From Desulfobulbaceae bacterium (lineage in GTDB: Bacteria; Desulfobacterota; Desulfobulbia; Desulfobulbales; Desulfobulbaceae), in assembly GCA_003508005.1 (NCBI GenBank), contig DNUE01000020.1, positions 1 through 33,977 on the forward strand: a DNA stretch of 33,977 nt. The letters run 5' to 3'. Below are positions 15,071-23,864 of this stretch, one piece after another (the stretch's first letter is position 1; each line of letters begins with the position of its first letter). Position numbers and translations under genes: made by a program. The notes beneath the pieces were generated by a model. That model saw only the letters and a list, made by a program, of their open reading frames with translations, made no database searches and was not told where the DNA came from.

Positions 15071-15424
15071 ATGGCTATGAATATTATTGAGAAGATTGAT
15101 CGGGAGCAGATGCGGTTTGATCATCCTGATTTTCGTCCTGGCGACACGGTCAAGGTGCATATCCGCATTGTTGAGGGCGACAAGGAGCGGGTCCAGGTTT
15201 ACCAGGGGGTGGTGACCCGGCGCAAGCGCGGTAACATGAATGCGACCTTCACTGTCCGCAAGATTTCCAACGGCGTTGGCGTGGAAAAGACCTTTGCCAC
15301 GCATTCCCCGCGGCTGGAAAAGGTGGAGCTCGTCTCCCGCGGCAAGGTGCGCCGGTCCCGCCTGTTCTACTTGCGCGAGCGTCGCGGCAAGGCTGCCCGT
15401 ATCAAGGAACTCGGCATCATTTAA
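15071..15424 (+). CDS. rplS: 50S ribosomal protein bL19
   Basis: A 117-residue large-subunit protein located at the 30S-50S interface. RPGDTVKVHIRIVEGDKERVQ, RKISNGVGVEKTF and RRSRLFYLRERRGKAARIKE are family hallmarks. AAGGA lies 4-8 nt upstream of ATG 15071; ATG 15077 is a less likely start. A hairpin at 15439-15466 follows. Confidence 0.98.
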   Translation: MAMNIIEKIDREQMRFDHPDFRPGDTVKVHIRIVEGDKERVQVYQGVVTRRKRGNMNATFTVRKISNGVGVEKTFATHSPRLEKVELVSRGKVRRSRLFYLRERRGKAARIKELGII

Positions 15425-15438
15425 CACCATTTGAGGCT

Positions 15439-15466
15439 GGAGACAGTGTCCATGGACTCTGTCTCC
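15439..15466 (+). terminator. Weak terminator-like hairpin after rplS
   Basis: GGAGACAG-T-GTCC-AT-GGAC-T-CTGTCTCC forms a stem of 12 pairs with one T-T mismatch. Only a short, interrupted T-run follows (CGCCTCTTTAATT). The hairpin lies upstream of rnhB, so at most it attenuates transcription. Confidence 0.45.
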
Positions 15467-15524
15467 CGCCTCTTTAATTCTCGCCATCAGCATCGATATT
15501 GACACATTTCATTTCGAACGGCTT

Positions 15525-16157
15525 TTGACCCGATCCGGATACGGATGCGTGGCCGGGGTGGACGAGGCGGGCCGCGGTCCCCTTGCCGGCCCGGTTGTTG
15601 CAGGCTGTGTCGTGTTGCCCCTTGACTGTGCCTACCATCGATTCAAGGATTCCAAAAAGCTTTCGGCCGCTGCCCGGCAGGACCTCTTTGCCGAGCTGCA
15701 CGAGTGCGGCGCCGGGATCGGCTATGCCGTGGTCTCTTCGCAGGAAATCGATCAGTTCAATATCCTCCGGGCGTCGCTTATGGCGATGGCCAGGGCAGTA
15801 GCCCAGCTTGCCGGGAAGCTTGCCGCCGGCCCGGATTACCTGCTCGTGGACGGCACCTTCACCGCGCCGGTCAGCCTGCCGCAGAGGGCCCTGGTCAAGG
15901 GTGAGTCGAGGAGCGCCTCCATCGCCGCCGCCTCCATTGTTGCCAAGGTTGTCCGTGACCGGCTGATGGAAGAGTATCATGCGGAGTTTCCACTGTACAA
16001 TTTCCAGCAGAACAAGGGCTATCCGACCGCAGCCCACCGCCGGGCCATCGAGTGTTTTGGCCCCTGTGCCATTCATCGCCGCACCTTCAAGGGAGTCCGT
16101 GAATTTGTGTGCGGCGCAGCGGCAAATCCGGCGCCCCGGCATCAGGGATTGTGGTGA
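15525..16157 (+). CDS. rnhB: Ribonuclease HII
   Basis: A 210-residue enzyme, as counted from TTG 15525, that cleaves the RNA strand of RNA-DNA hybrids and removes misinserted ribonucleotides. GVDEAGRGPLAGPVVA, FKDSKKLS, VDGTF and SRSASIAAASIVAKVVRD carry the DEDD active site. The start is uncertain. TTG 15525 is the only standard start codon in frame. However, the upstream codons read DTFHFERLLTRSGY, which resembles the usual RNase HII N-terminus (FExxLxxxGY), so translation may begin at a rare codon such as ATT 15498. The TTG has no clear ribosome binding site. Confidence 0.95.
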   Translation: MTRSGYGCVAGVDEAGRGPLAGPVVAGCVVLPLDCAYHRFKDSKKLSAAARQDLFAELHECGAGIGYAVVSSQEIDQFNILRASLMAMARAVAQLAGKLAAGPDYLLVDGTFTAPVSLPQRALVKGESRSASIAAASIVAKVVRDRLMEEYHAEFPLYNFQQNKGYPTAAHRRAIECFGPCAIHRRTFKGVREFVCGAAANPAPRHQGLW

Positions 16158-16163
16158 TTAGGG

Positions 16164-16586
16164 ATGCGCGAGGGCCGGAAATTTCCCCTGTTTTCTTTAT
16201 TCGACAAAGCTGGAAGCCGGCAGTTGCAACGTTCGATCGGCGGGAGCGGGGAGGACATTGCCGCTGTGTTTCTCCAGAGGCTGGGCTATGTCATCCTGAC
16301 GCGGAACTACCGCAGGAGATTTGGCGAGATCGACATTGTCGCCGAGGAGGGCGACATTCTGGTCTTTGTCGAGGTCAAGACCAGAAGCTCGGCCGCCTTC
16401 GGCAGTCCGCTGGAGGCGGTGGATAGCCGTAAGCAGCGGCGCATGGCCAGGGCGGCCCTGGATTATCTCAGCCGCAGCAAGCAGCACGGGCGGCAGGCCA
16501 GGTTCGACGTGGTGGCGGTCCTTCTGCAGCCGCAAGGGAGCCCGCGCATCGAGCATATACGCAATGCCTTTGACATTCAGCAGTGA
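16164..16586 (+). CDS. yraN: UPF0102 family endonuclease-fold protein YraN
   Basis: 140 residues. The core GEDIAAVFLQRLGYVILTRNYR and GEIDIVAEEGDILVFVEVKTRS is diagnostic of YraN, a Holliday-junction-resolvase-like nuclease fold of unclear role. The gene regularly follows rnhB, as here (6 bp spacing). The first about 27 residues before the domain (MREGRKFPLFSLFDKAGSRQ) are an extension, and the start lacks a good ribosome binding site, so coupling with rnhB is likely. Confidence 0.93.
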   Translation: MREGRKFPLFSLFDKAGSRQLQRSIGGSGEDIAAVFLQRLGYVILTRNYRRRFGEIDIVAEEGDILVFVEVKTRSSAAFGSPLEAVDSRKQRRMARAALDYLSRSKQHGRQARFDVVAVLLQPQGSPRIEHIRNAFDIQQ

Positions 16587-16601
16587 GGCGGAAGAGATCG
16601 G

Positions 16602-17600
16602 ATGGAACGGTTGCTCGGCATAACCATGGGGTGCCCGGTTGGGATCGGGCCGGAGATCATCCTCCGCTTTTTTGCCGACCGCCCCGCAATTCAGGGATAT
16701 GCGCCGGTCGTTCTTGGCGATATCGGCGTGCTGCGGTATACGGCCGCAACCTTAAAGCTGCCGGGAACTGTCGTCCCCTGGGAGCCTGAAGGGCGGCTGC
16801 GGCCGGGCACAATCCCGGTCTGCAATCTGTCGTCGCTTCCCTGCCGGGATTTGCTTTGGGGCAGGCCGGATGCCCTGACCGGCAGGGCCATGGCCGGGTA
16901 TATCGAAGCGGCGGTCGGCATGGCCCAGCGAGGGGTACTTGCCGGGATCGTCACCTGCCCTATTACCAAGAAGGCATTGAATCTGGCAGGCTTCCCCTTT
17001 CCCGGCCATACGGAGATGCTGGCGGATCTGTCCGGGGCAAAAGGGTATCTGATGATGATGGCCGGCAGCCGGCTCCGGGTCGCGCTGGTGACTATTCATG
17101 AGCCGCTGCGCCGGGTTCCTGACCTGGTCACCAGGGAAAGCGTGACGGCGTGCATCCGCATCACCGCCCGGGCCCTGCGTGGCGATTTCGCCCTGATGCA
17201 TCCCAGGATCGCGGTTGCCGCACTGAATCCGCATGCAGGCGAGCAGGGAATGTTCGGCCTGGAGGAACAAGAGATCATCGGTCCGGCGGTCAGTGAGTGT
17301 GCCGGCGAGGGGGCGATCAGCGGGCCCTGGCCCCCGGACACCCTGTTTCATCGGGCCGCCGCCGGAGAGTTTGATGCGGTGGTGGCCATGTATCATGACC
17401 AGGGGCTGATCCCCTTCAAGCTGCTGCATTTCAAGGACGGGGTGAACGTGACCCTGGGCCTGCCCCTGGTCAGGACTTCGGTGGATCACGGCACGGCCTA
17501 TGATATTGCGGGGAAGGGCAGGGCGGACTGCACCAGTCTTGCCGCCGCCTTTTCCCTTGCGGCCGAGATCGCCGGCAACAGAACGCAAAGAGAGAGTTGA
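16602..17600 (+). CDS. pdxA: 4-hydroxythreonine-4-phosphate dehydrogenase
   Basis: A 332-residue NAD-dependent enzyme of pyridoxal 5'-phosphate synthesis (the DXP-dependent route). The metal-binding histidines are seen in GHTEMLADL, NPHAGEQGMFG and YHDQGLIPFK, and the C-terminal DGVNVTLGLPLVRTSVDHGT motif is typical. The N-terminal motif is ITMGCPVGIGPEI where most homologues read TMGDPAGIGPE. Its TGA overlaps the tmk ATG (TGATG). It is part of the rnhB-yraN-pdxA-tmk run, with gaps of 15 bp or less. Confidence 0.95.
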   Translation: MERLLGITMGCPVGIGPEIILRFFADRPAIQGYAPVVLGDIGVLRYTAATLKLPGTVVPWEPEGRLRPGTIPVCNLSSLPCRDLLWGRPDALTGRAMAGYIEAAVGMAQRGVLAGIVTCPITKKALNLAGFPFPGHTEMLADLSGAKGYLMMMAGSRLRVALVTIHEPLRRVPDLVTRESVTACIRITARALRGDFALMHPRIAVAALNPHAGEQGMFGLEEQEIIGPAVSECAGEGAISGPWPPDTLFHRAAAGEFDAVVAMYHDQGLIPFKLLHFKDGVNVTLGLPLVRTSVDHGTAYDIAGKGRADCTSLAAAFSLAAEIAGNRTQRES

Positions 17601-18232
17601 TGAACGGGGCAAACAAGGGTATTCTGATCGCTATCGAAGGGATTGACGGCACCGGCAAGTCAACCCAGGTGGGCCTACTGGCGCAGTATCTGCGCGGCAG
17701 GGGCTGCGAGGTGGTCGTGACCAGGGAGCCGACCGATGGCCCTTGCGGCCGGCGGATCCGTGAACTTTTTGTGAACAGGAGCCGTTGCACCCCGGAGGAA
17801 GAACTCACCCTGTTCATCGAGGACCGGCGTCAGCATGTGCGCGAGCTCATAGCCCCTGCCTTGGCCCAGGGCCACGTTGTGCTGACCGACCGCTATTACT
17901 TTTCCACCGCGGCCTACCAGGGGGCTGCCGGCATGGACCCGGCGGAAGTCTTTGTCAGAAACCGGTTCGCCCCGCGGCCGGACCTGGTGATCCTGCTGAC
18001 CATGCAGCCGGAAGCGAGCCTGGCGCGTATTCGCGAGTCCAGGGGCGAGCAACTGAACGACTTTGAGCAGGAAGACCAGTTGCGGAGGGTTGCCGAGCTG
18101 TTCGCTTCCTTTGACGACCCCTGCATCACCAGGATTGCTGCCGACGATTCCCTTGAAAACGTAGCCTGGGAAATACAGCGGGCGGTGGATCGCCTGCTCC
18201 TGGACAAACTCCATCAGTGCCCGCGTCCGTGA
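17600..18232 (+). CDS. tmk: Thymidylate kinase
   Basis: A 210-residue enzyme that phosphorylates dTMP to dTDP. The P-loop IEGIDGTGKST, the VTREPTDGPCGRRIRE motif and the TDRYYFSTAAYQG motif are present. ATG 17600, coupled to the pdxA stop, is preferred to TTG 17597. The frame ends 5 bp before the next gene. Confidence 0.96.
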   Translation: MNGANKGILIAIEGIDGTGKSTQVGLLAQYLRGRGCEVVVTREPTDGPCGRRIRELFVNRSRCTPEEELTLFIEDRRQHVRELIAPALAQGHVVLTDRYYFSTAAYQGAAGMDPAEVFVRNRFAPRPDLVILLTMQPEASLARIRESRGEQLNDFEQEDQLRRVAELFASFDDPCITRIAADDSLENVAWEIQRAVDRLLLDKLHQCPRP

Positions 18233-18237
18233 ATGCT

Positions 18238-19971
18238 ATGAAGAACCTCTTCCTCCTGCTGTATCTGCTGCCGGCCCTGCTTCTTGCCGGTTGCCAAGCC
18301 AAGGTTCAGCAGTCTCAGTTCCAGCCGCCTCAGAGCCAGCCTGTCGAGGAAACTGCCGAGGAGCCTGATTACAGTTGCGCCTATTTTTATTTTCTCTGGG
18401 GCCGGCAGGCGGAACTGGCCATGCAATTTTCCGAGGCTCTGGATGCCTACGAGAAGGCCCTGATCTGCGATCCAGATGCTGATTACATTATCCGCAAGAT
18501 ACCGGTGCTGCTCCTGCGCCTGGAGCGGGGCGACGAGGCGGTGAGCTTGCTCAAATCCTATTTGAAAAAGAAACCGGCTGATGCCGGCATCAGGATGCTG
18601 CTCGCCCGGGTGTTCATCGGGCTTGCCAGGTATGACGAGGCCGCCGAGCAATACCGGGCCATCCATCGGCAGGAGCCTGAGGAGATCACCGCCCTTATGC
18701 TGCTGAGCGAGCTCTATCTGAACCAGGACAAGTTGCCGGAGGCGGAAAAGACATTGCAGGAGGTTATGCGGGTTGACAGCGAGTCCTACCCTGCCCATGT
18801 GCTGCTGGGGCGGATCTATCTGAGCAACAGGCAACTGGACCAGTCCCTGGCGGCCTATGACAAAGCCCTGGAACTCAACTGGTCCTCGGAACTGCTGCTG
18901 GAAAAAAGCGAGGTGTACCGCCTCCAGGAACGGTACGAGGAGATGAATTCCATCTACCGGGAGATTCTGAAGGATGATCCGGGCAACGAAAGGGTATCGC
19001 TCTCTCTGATCAATTCCCTGCTCCTCCTGAATCAGGAGGAGCAGGCCCTGGCCGAGCTCGAACGGTTCAAGGCAGAATCGGATCATTCCAACAGGGCGGA
19101 CCTGTCCATGGCCAGGTTTTACGTCAGGATGAAGAAATATGAGCAGGCGATCGACCTTCTGCGCTCCTCTCTGAGCAAGAACAGCGCCCCGGACACCCGC
19201 TATCTGCTGGCCGTGGTTCTGACGCAGACGAAACAGTACGAGAAGGCCCTGGGGGAGCTGCAGCTGATCGGCAAAGATACCGAGGAATATGAGAACGCGG
19301 TGGGCCTGCAGGTCAGGATCCTGCGGATCATGGATCGGACGGAACAGGCCATCGAACTGCTTGAGCGGGTGGTGCAGGATGAAGAAACCCGCAGCCCGGA
19401 TATGTATGTCATGCTTGCCGCCCTCTACCAGCTGCAGGATAACACCGAACTCGGGCGCAGCACCTTTGACCGCGCCATGTCAGCATTTCCCGGGGATGAA
19501 CAGCTGCTGTACGAATACGGCCTTTTTCTGGACACGGCCGGGAAGCAGGACGAAGCCCTGACAGTGATGCAGGAGGTGATCAAGCGGCAGCCGGAGCATG
19601 GCGAGGCCTTGAACTATGTGGGCTATTCCTGGGCCGACAGAAGCATGAACCTGGACCAGGCCCTGGAGTACATTCGGAGGGCAGTGGAACTGAAACCGGA
19701 GAACGGCTATGTCCGCGACAGCCTTGGCTGGGTCTTCTACCGGCTGGGCCGCTATGAAGAAGCCCGTCAGGCTCTTGAGGAAGCTGTCCGTCTCTCCGAA
19801 GAGGACCCAACTATTTTTGAACATCTCGGCGATGTCTATTTTGCTCTGGGCCGGAAAGAAGAGGGGCTGGCGGCCTACCGCAAGGCGCTTTCCCTCCTGG
19901 AGGAAGGTGGTGATGCGCGAAAAAATCTCGAAGAGAAAGTGAGATATCTTGCGGGGCAGGAGAAGAAATGA
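18238..19971 (+). CDS. TPR-repeat outer-membrane-type lipoprotein
   Basis: 577 residues. ATG 18238 gives a lipoprotein signal peptide with the lipobox LLAGC (Cys19). The residue after the cysteine is Gln, so an outer-membrane destination is likely. The rest is built of about a dozen tetratricopeptide-like helical repeats (for example AMQFSEALDAYEKALICDPD, QSLAAYDKALELNWSS, QALEYIRRAVELKPENGYV). It is probably a scaffold for protein-protein contacts on the periplasmic side of the envelope. Its stop overlaps the start of the LolB-like gene by 4 bp, so the two probably work together. The partners are unknown. Confidence 0.88.
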   Translation: MKNLFLLLYLLPALLLAGCQAKVQQSQFQPPQSQPVEETAEEPDYSCAYFYFLWGRQAELAMQFSEALDAYEKALICDPDADYIIRKIPVLLLRLERGDEAVSLLKSYLKKKPADAGIRMLLARVFIGLARYDEAAEQYRAIHRQEPEEITALMLLSELYLNQDKLPEAEKTLQEVMRVDSESYPAHVLLGRIYLSNRQLDQSLAAYDKALELNWSSELLLEKSEVYRLQERYEEMNSIYREILKDDPGNERVSLSLINSLLLLNQEEQALAELERFKAESDHSNRADLSMARFYVRMKKYEQAIDLLRSSLSKNSAPDTRYLLAVVLTQTKQYEKALGELQLIGKDTEEYENAVGLQVRILRIMDRTEQAIELLERVVQDEETRSPDMYVMLAALYQLQDNTELGRSTFDRAMSAFPGDEQLLYEYGLFLDTAGKQDEALTVMQEVIKRQPEHGEALNYVGYSWADRSMNLDQALEYIRRAVELKPENGYVRDSLGWVFYRLGRYEEARQALEEAVRLSEEDPTIFEHLGDVYFALGRKEEGLAAYRKALSLLEEGGDARKNLEEKVRYLAGQEKK

Positions 19972-20774
19972 TAATGGGGATGTATCGAGAGGCGTGCTGG
20001 GGTGTTCTGGTGCTCGCGGTTCTGCTTTTGGCAGGTTGCGCCGGCAAGATTCCGCAGACCACCCCCCTGGAAAGGAGCGAGACGGAGCGGGTCGAAGCCT
20101 CTTTTGCCGAATTTTCGAAGAGGGCCTGTCCGCTGTCTCTTGACGCGGATATCACCCTGGAAATGCAGCTGCTCGGCAAGACGGAAAAGTCGCCAGGCAT
20201 GCTGCTGTACGAAGGGCCTTCCTCATTCCGCTATGCCATGGTTGATCCTCTGGGAAGGTCGCTTTTTATCATGGCGACCGACGGCGCCACCTTTAGCATG
20301 GTGTACAACCGCGAGGCAAAGGCCGTGACCGGTTCTACCGCGTCCCGCTTCTGGCAGGATTACGTGCCGCCTGGCGTGTCTGCCGACGACATCGTGCTGC
20401 TGCTGGCCGGCCGCCTGCCTGCGAACCTGCGGCTTCTTGACATCCGCGCCGACAAGAAAGGGGCCGGCTACTGGCTCTATGGGGTAGGGACCGAGGGTAT
20501 CAGGCACGAGATTCTTTTTGCCCTGCAAACTTCCCGTGTCCTCCGGCACATTCTCAAAGACGGATCAGAGACTGTTCTGTTTGATGTCAGCTATGACCAG
20601 TACGAGGAGACGGATGCGCTGTGTTCGCAGCCGTCGGTGCTCAGCGTTGAGGGGAAAACCATCACCGGTACGGTTATCCTCCGTTTAGACCGTTTTTTTA
20701 CCGACCAGGCAATCCCTTCACAAGCTTTCCAAATCACCCCTCCCGGCCATTTCCTGGTGCAGAAGGTCGAGTGA
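19968..20774 (+). CDS. LolB-like / DUF4292-type outer-membrane lipoprotein
   Basis: 268 residues with a lipobox LLAGC (Cys24) after a hydrophobic signal peptide. The mature part (SLDADITLEMQLLGKTEKSP, then SFRYAMVDPLGRSLFIMATD) resembles the LolA/LolB fold that carries lipoproteins across the periplasm, and the pattern of strands fits. ATG 19968 overlaps the TPR gene stop (ATGA) and has AGGAG about 7 nt upstream. With its TPR partner it may form a lipoprotein-sorting or envelope-assembly pair. The LolB assignment rests on fold resemblance only. Confidence 0.7.
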   Translation: MIMGMYREACWGVLVLAVLLLAGCAGKIPQTTPLERSETERVEASFAEFSKRACPLSLDADITLEMQLLGKTEKSPGMLLYEGPSSFRYAMVDPLGRSLFIMATDGATFSMVYNREAKAVTGSTASRFWQDYVPPGVSADDIVLLLAGRLPANLRLLDIRADKKGAGYWLYGVGTEGIRHEILFALQTSRVLRHILKDGSETVLFDVSYDQYEETDALCSQPSVLSVEGKTITGTVILRLDRFFTDQAIPSQAFQITPPGHFLVQKVE

Positions 20775-20946
20775 GGCAATGCTTGATGCCGGGCAGAGAA
20801 TCCCTGCGTGCTGAAACCGGTTGTATTCTTTTCCAGAAAAGGAATTATGCGCTGGCATCGGTTTGACGAATCATGATAACCTCGCAAATACTCAAAGCAC
20901 TGAGCATCAGCCACTGTGATTTCAACAACTTACAAGGGTTGCCGGT

Positions 20947-20975
20947 GTCAGGCCCGCGCTTTTTGCGGGACTGAC
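20947..20975. repeat. REP-like hairpin, copy 2
   Basis: GTCAGGCCCGC and GCGGGACTGAC pair around the loop GCTTTTT with a single G-A mismatch. It shares the GTCAG...CGC / GCG...GACTGAC arms with the hairpin at 1448-1476. There is no T-run after the stem. The rest of the spacer 20775-21017 shows no gene. Confidence 0.7.
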
Positions 20976-21017
20976 AATTATGATTGTATTCATTCCTAGC
21001 GGAGCTGATCAGAGTCC

Positions 21018-22541
21018 ATGACCTCGATCATTTTCATATTTTTTCTCGCCCTGCTTGCTTCTTTCTTTCTGACTCCTTTTGTCGGCAAGGTTGCCAAACG
21101 CTTCGATATCGTTGACCAGCCCTCAGATCGCAAGGTCCACACAGCGCCGATTCCCCGGGTTGGCGGCGTAGCCCTGTTTCTTGCCTTTTTCACCTCCCTG
21201 CTTCTTTTTTCGTTGAATAAATACATGCTCAGGGACCTGATCGAGCGTGAGCAGAGGGTTTCGGTATTTATTATCGGGGCAGTTCTTATTTTTGGTCTGG
21301 GCCTTTGGGACGACCTGCGGCGTCTGCCGTCTTCGGCCAAGTTTGCTGGCCAGATTGGGGTGGCTACCCTTCTCTATTTCGGAGGATTTCAGATCCATGC
21401 GGTGTCGCTGCCCTTTGCCGGTGCCGTCCAGTTGGGGATTTTTTCGCTGCCGATCACAATTTTTTGGTTTATCCTGGTAATCAACGCCATAAATCTCATC
21501 GACGGACTGGATGGGCTGGCCGCCGGGGTCACTCTTTTTGTATCGATCACCATGATGGTCACCTGCCTTGCCAACAAGCGTCTGCTGGAGGCCCTGTGCT
21601 TCGCCTCCCTGAGCGGCACCCTGCTTGGTTTCCTCCGCTACAACTTCAACCCGGCCTCGATCTTCATGGGGGACTGCGGCAGCTATTTTCTCGGTTATCT
21701 TCTGGCCTCCCTCAGCCTGCTCGGCTCAATCAAGGGCCAGTTTGCCACGGCCATGCTGATCCCGGTGATCGCCCTGGGCGTCCCGCTCATTGATACGCTT
21801 TGGGCGCCGCTCCGGCGATTTGCCCTGGGCAGAAAGATGTTTCAGCCGGATTCCGGCCATCTGCACCATCAACTCCTCCGGCTCGGCTACTCCCAGCGTC
21901 GAGCGGTACTCATTCTCTATGCCTTCACCATAGTGCTCGGTTTAGTCTCCATCGTCATGGTGCATGCCAAGGATGAGGCGGCAGCTCTCATCCTGCTGGT
22001 CGTCGGCTCCGGGGTAATTTTTACCGGTCGTTTTATCGGACTGAGGGTCTTTTTCGGGTCGGGCAGGGTCGGTCATTGGCTGCATGAGGTTTCAGACGTC
22101 ACCGGCATGACCCATGAACGGCGCAGTTTTTTCAATCATCAGCTTGCCATTTCCAGCGCCGCTACTCTTGACGATCTGTGGGCGGCTCTGTGCCGGGCCG
22201 TGGCGGACCTGGATATGGATCTGGCCGATCTGGTTCTTTATGCCCAGCCGCCGTCGAATCAGTGCACAGAGGGCGGCGCCGGTTCAGGGGAACCCCGGTT
22301 GAGCTCGGTGACCTATACCTGGAAGAAGAGGGACCAACCTTCGGTCTCATGGTTGAACGACAGGGGCCTGATGAAGATAGAGCAGCCCCTGTTGATCCAG
22401 GAAGGAACAAATGTTCGCTATTTCGGCTTGCTCATCCTTGTCAAGGACATGCACGGCCAGGCTGCCAGCCATTTCATGCTGACGCGCATCGAGCACCTGC
22501 GCCGCGCTCTCATCACCGCCCTGGAACAAATTTACGCCTGA
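21018..22541 (+). CDS. WecA/TagO-type undecaprenyl-phosphate sugar-1-phosphate transferase with C-terminal extension
   Basis: A 507-residue integral membrane enzyme of the MraY/WecA family. It would attach the first sugar phosphate, probably GlcNAc-1-P, to the undecaprenyl phosphate carrier for O-antigen or another glycan. About ten helices are visible. Motifs present are DQPSDRKVHTAPIPRVGG, GLWDDLRRLP, NLIDGLDGLAAG, FMGDCGSYFLGY and the cytoplasmic HLHHQLL. Residues after about 345 form a soluble tail of some 160 residues that is absent from E. coli WecA (367 residues) and that I do not recognise. The downstream gene makes a GDP-6-deoxyhexose precursor, fitting surface polysaccharide synthesis. 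Confidence 0.88.
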   Translation: MTSIIFIFFLALLASFFLTPFVGKVAKRFDIVDQPSDRKVHTAPIPRVGGVALFLAFFTSLLLFSLNKYMLRDLIEREQRVSVFIIGAVLIFGLGLWDDLRRLPSSAKFAGQIGVATLLYFGGFQIHAVSLPFAGAVQLGIFSLPITIFWFILVINAINLIDGLDGLAAGVTLFVSITMMVTCLANKRLLEALCFASLSGTLLGFLRYNFNPASIFMGDCGSYFLGYLLASLSLLGSIKGQFATAMLIPVIALGVPLIDTLWAPLRRFALGRKMFQPDSGHLHHQLLRLGYSQRRAVLILYAFTIVLGLVSIVMVHAKDEAAALILLVVGSGVIFTGRFIGLRVFFGSGRVGHWLHEVSDVTGMTHERRSFFNHQLAISSAATLDDLWAALCRAVADLDMDLADLVLYAQPPSNQCTEGGAGSGEPRLSSVTYTWKKRDQPSVSWLNDRGLMKIEQPLLIQEGTNVRYFGLLILVKDMHGQAASHFMLTRIEHLRRALITALEQIYA

Positions 22542-22695
22542 TCCTCTTTTGCCTCCGCCAGGACATGGTCGGTAATTCTTGCTGCGTCTCTGAGTATATG
22601 CTACGAGTTTCAATATGGCATCTGCATGGTCCTTTTCGCCGCGTCGGTGAAGAGCATTGCGAGTCCGTGAAAATAAAGGCAGGGAGATATGAATA

Positions 22696-23700
22696 GTGTC
22701 AACGAAACATAAAAGGGCACTCATTTGCGGGATATCTGGCCAGGACGGAGCCTTTCTTGCAGACTTCCTGTTGCGGCAGGGGTATCAGGTTTTTGGTACT
22801 TCCCGCGACGCCCAGGTTTCTTCATTTGCCAATCTCGTTACTCTGGGAATCAGGAGCAGGGTTTCTCTCGCCTCCATGGTGCTGACTGACTTTCGCAGTG
22901 TTCTGCAGGTCCTTGCGAAAAGTGAACCAGATGAAATATACAACCTCGCCGGGCAGAGTTCCGTCGGGCTCTCCTTTGAACAGCCGGTTGAAACCCTCGA
23001 GAGTATTGCCACGGGGACGCTGAATCTGCTAGAGGCAGTTCGGTTTTTGGCCAGGCCTATCCGCATCTACAGCGCCGGTTCCAGCGAATGCTTTGGCGAC
23101 ACCAACGGCAGGCCGGCGGACGAATTAACCCCGTTTCGACCCCGCAGTCCGTATGCGGTGGCTAAGGCGACCGCATACTGGCAGGTCGCCAACTACCGGG
23201 AGGCGTACGGTCTTTTTGCCTGTACCGGAATCCTCTTCAACCATGAGTCTTCATTGCGGCCAGAGCGATTCGTCACTAGAAAAATCATTGCTGCAGCCAG
23301 TCGCATTGCCCAGGGCAGCAAGGAAAAGCTCAGGCTGGGCAACCTCGCTGTCCAGCGTGACTGGGGCTGGGCGCCCGAATATGTTGAGGCCATGTGGCAA
23401 ATGCTGCAGACAAAGGAAGCGGCTGATTATGTGGTCGCCACAGGCGAGGCGAACCGGCTGGAGGATTTCTGTGCGGCCGCTTTCGCGGAAAAGGGATTGA
23501 ACTGGCAGGATCACGTTGAGATCGACCGGCATCTCTTCCGCCCCACCGAGATCATGTACGGCTGCGGCAATCCTGAGAAGGCAAAAAATGATCTCGGCTG
23601 GGCGGCGCGTGCAAAAATGCGCGACGTCGTCCGAAAAATGCTTGCTGTGGAACAACAATTGCCTGATTCAAAACCAGAAACAGGGCAATCCGGACCATAA
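22696..23700 (+). CDS. GDP-mannose 4,6-dehydratase-like epimerase/dehydratase
   Basis: A 334-residue extended short-chain dehydrogenase. The NAD(P) motif GISGQDGAFLADFLL is at the N-terminus. SAGSSECFGD and YAVAK supply the catalytic Ser/Thr-Tyr-Lys set, and NHES, FVTRKI and RDWG are hallmarks of GDP-mannose 4,6-dehydratase. The substrate would be GDP-mannose, giving GDP-4-keto-6-deoxymannose, a precursor of GDP-fucose or GDP-rhamnose. It is shorter than E. coli Gmd (373 residues) and lacks a GETFVTRK match (here RPERFVTRK), so it may be a side branch. GTG 22696 is the start, with GGGAG 9 nt upstream. Confidence 0.85.
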   Translation: MSTKHKRALICGISGQDGAFLADFLLRQGYQVFGTSRDAQVSSFANLVTLGIRSRVSLASMVLTDFRSVLQVLAKSEPDEIYNLAGQSSVGLSFEQPVETLESIATGTLNLLEAVRFLARPIRIYSAGSSECFGDTNGRPADELTPFRPRSPYAVAKATAYWQVANYREAYGLFACTGILFNHESSLRPERFVTRKIIAAASRIAQGSKEKLRLGNLAVQRDWGWAPEYVEAMWQMLQTKEAADYVVATGEANRLEDFCAAAFAEKGLNWQDHVEIDRHLFRPTEIMYGCGNPEKAKNDLGWAARAKMRDVVRKMLAVEQQLPDSKPETGQSGP

Positions 23701-23804
23701 TAGTTAGGAAACAATTTCTGCACATGAATGGTTTTTGGTCGTAGGTGCCCAGACAGTATAAGCGTGCTCCGGGCAAATGAGCGTAACGAAATTCTGAATC
23801 TGGA

Positions 23805-23848
23805 AAATACAAAAGGGGGAACCATTGCTGGCTCCCCCTTTTGTATTT
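23805..23848. terminator. Bidirectional terminator between gmd-like gene and the glutamate synthase operon
   Basis: A perfect 16-bp inverted repeat (AAATACAAAAGGGGGA and its complement) has a 12-nt centre that itself pairs CC/GG. A-runs precede and T-runs follow the GC core on both strands. It lies between convergent genes and ends 16 bp from the stop of the minus-strand gene. Confidence 0.85.
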
Positions 23849-23864
23849 ATTCTTCGGCAGCCGT

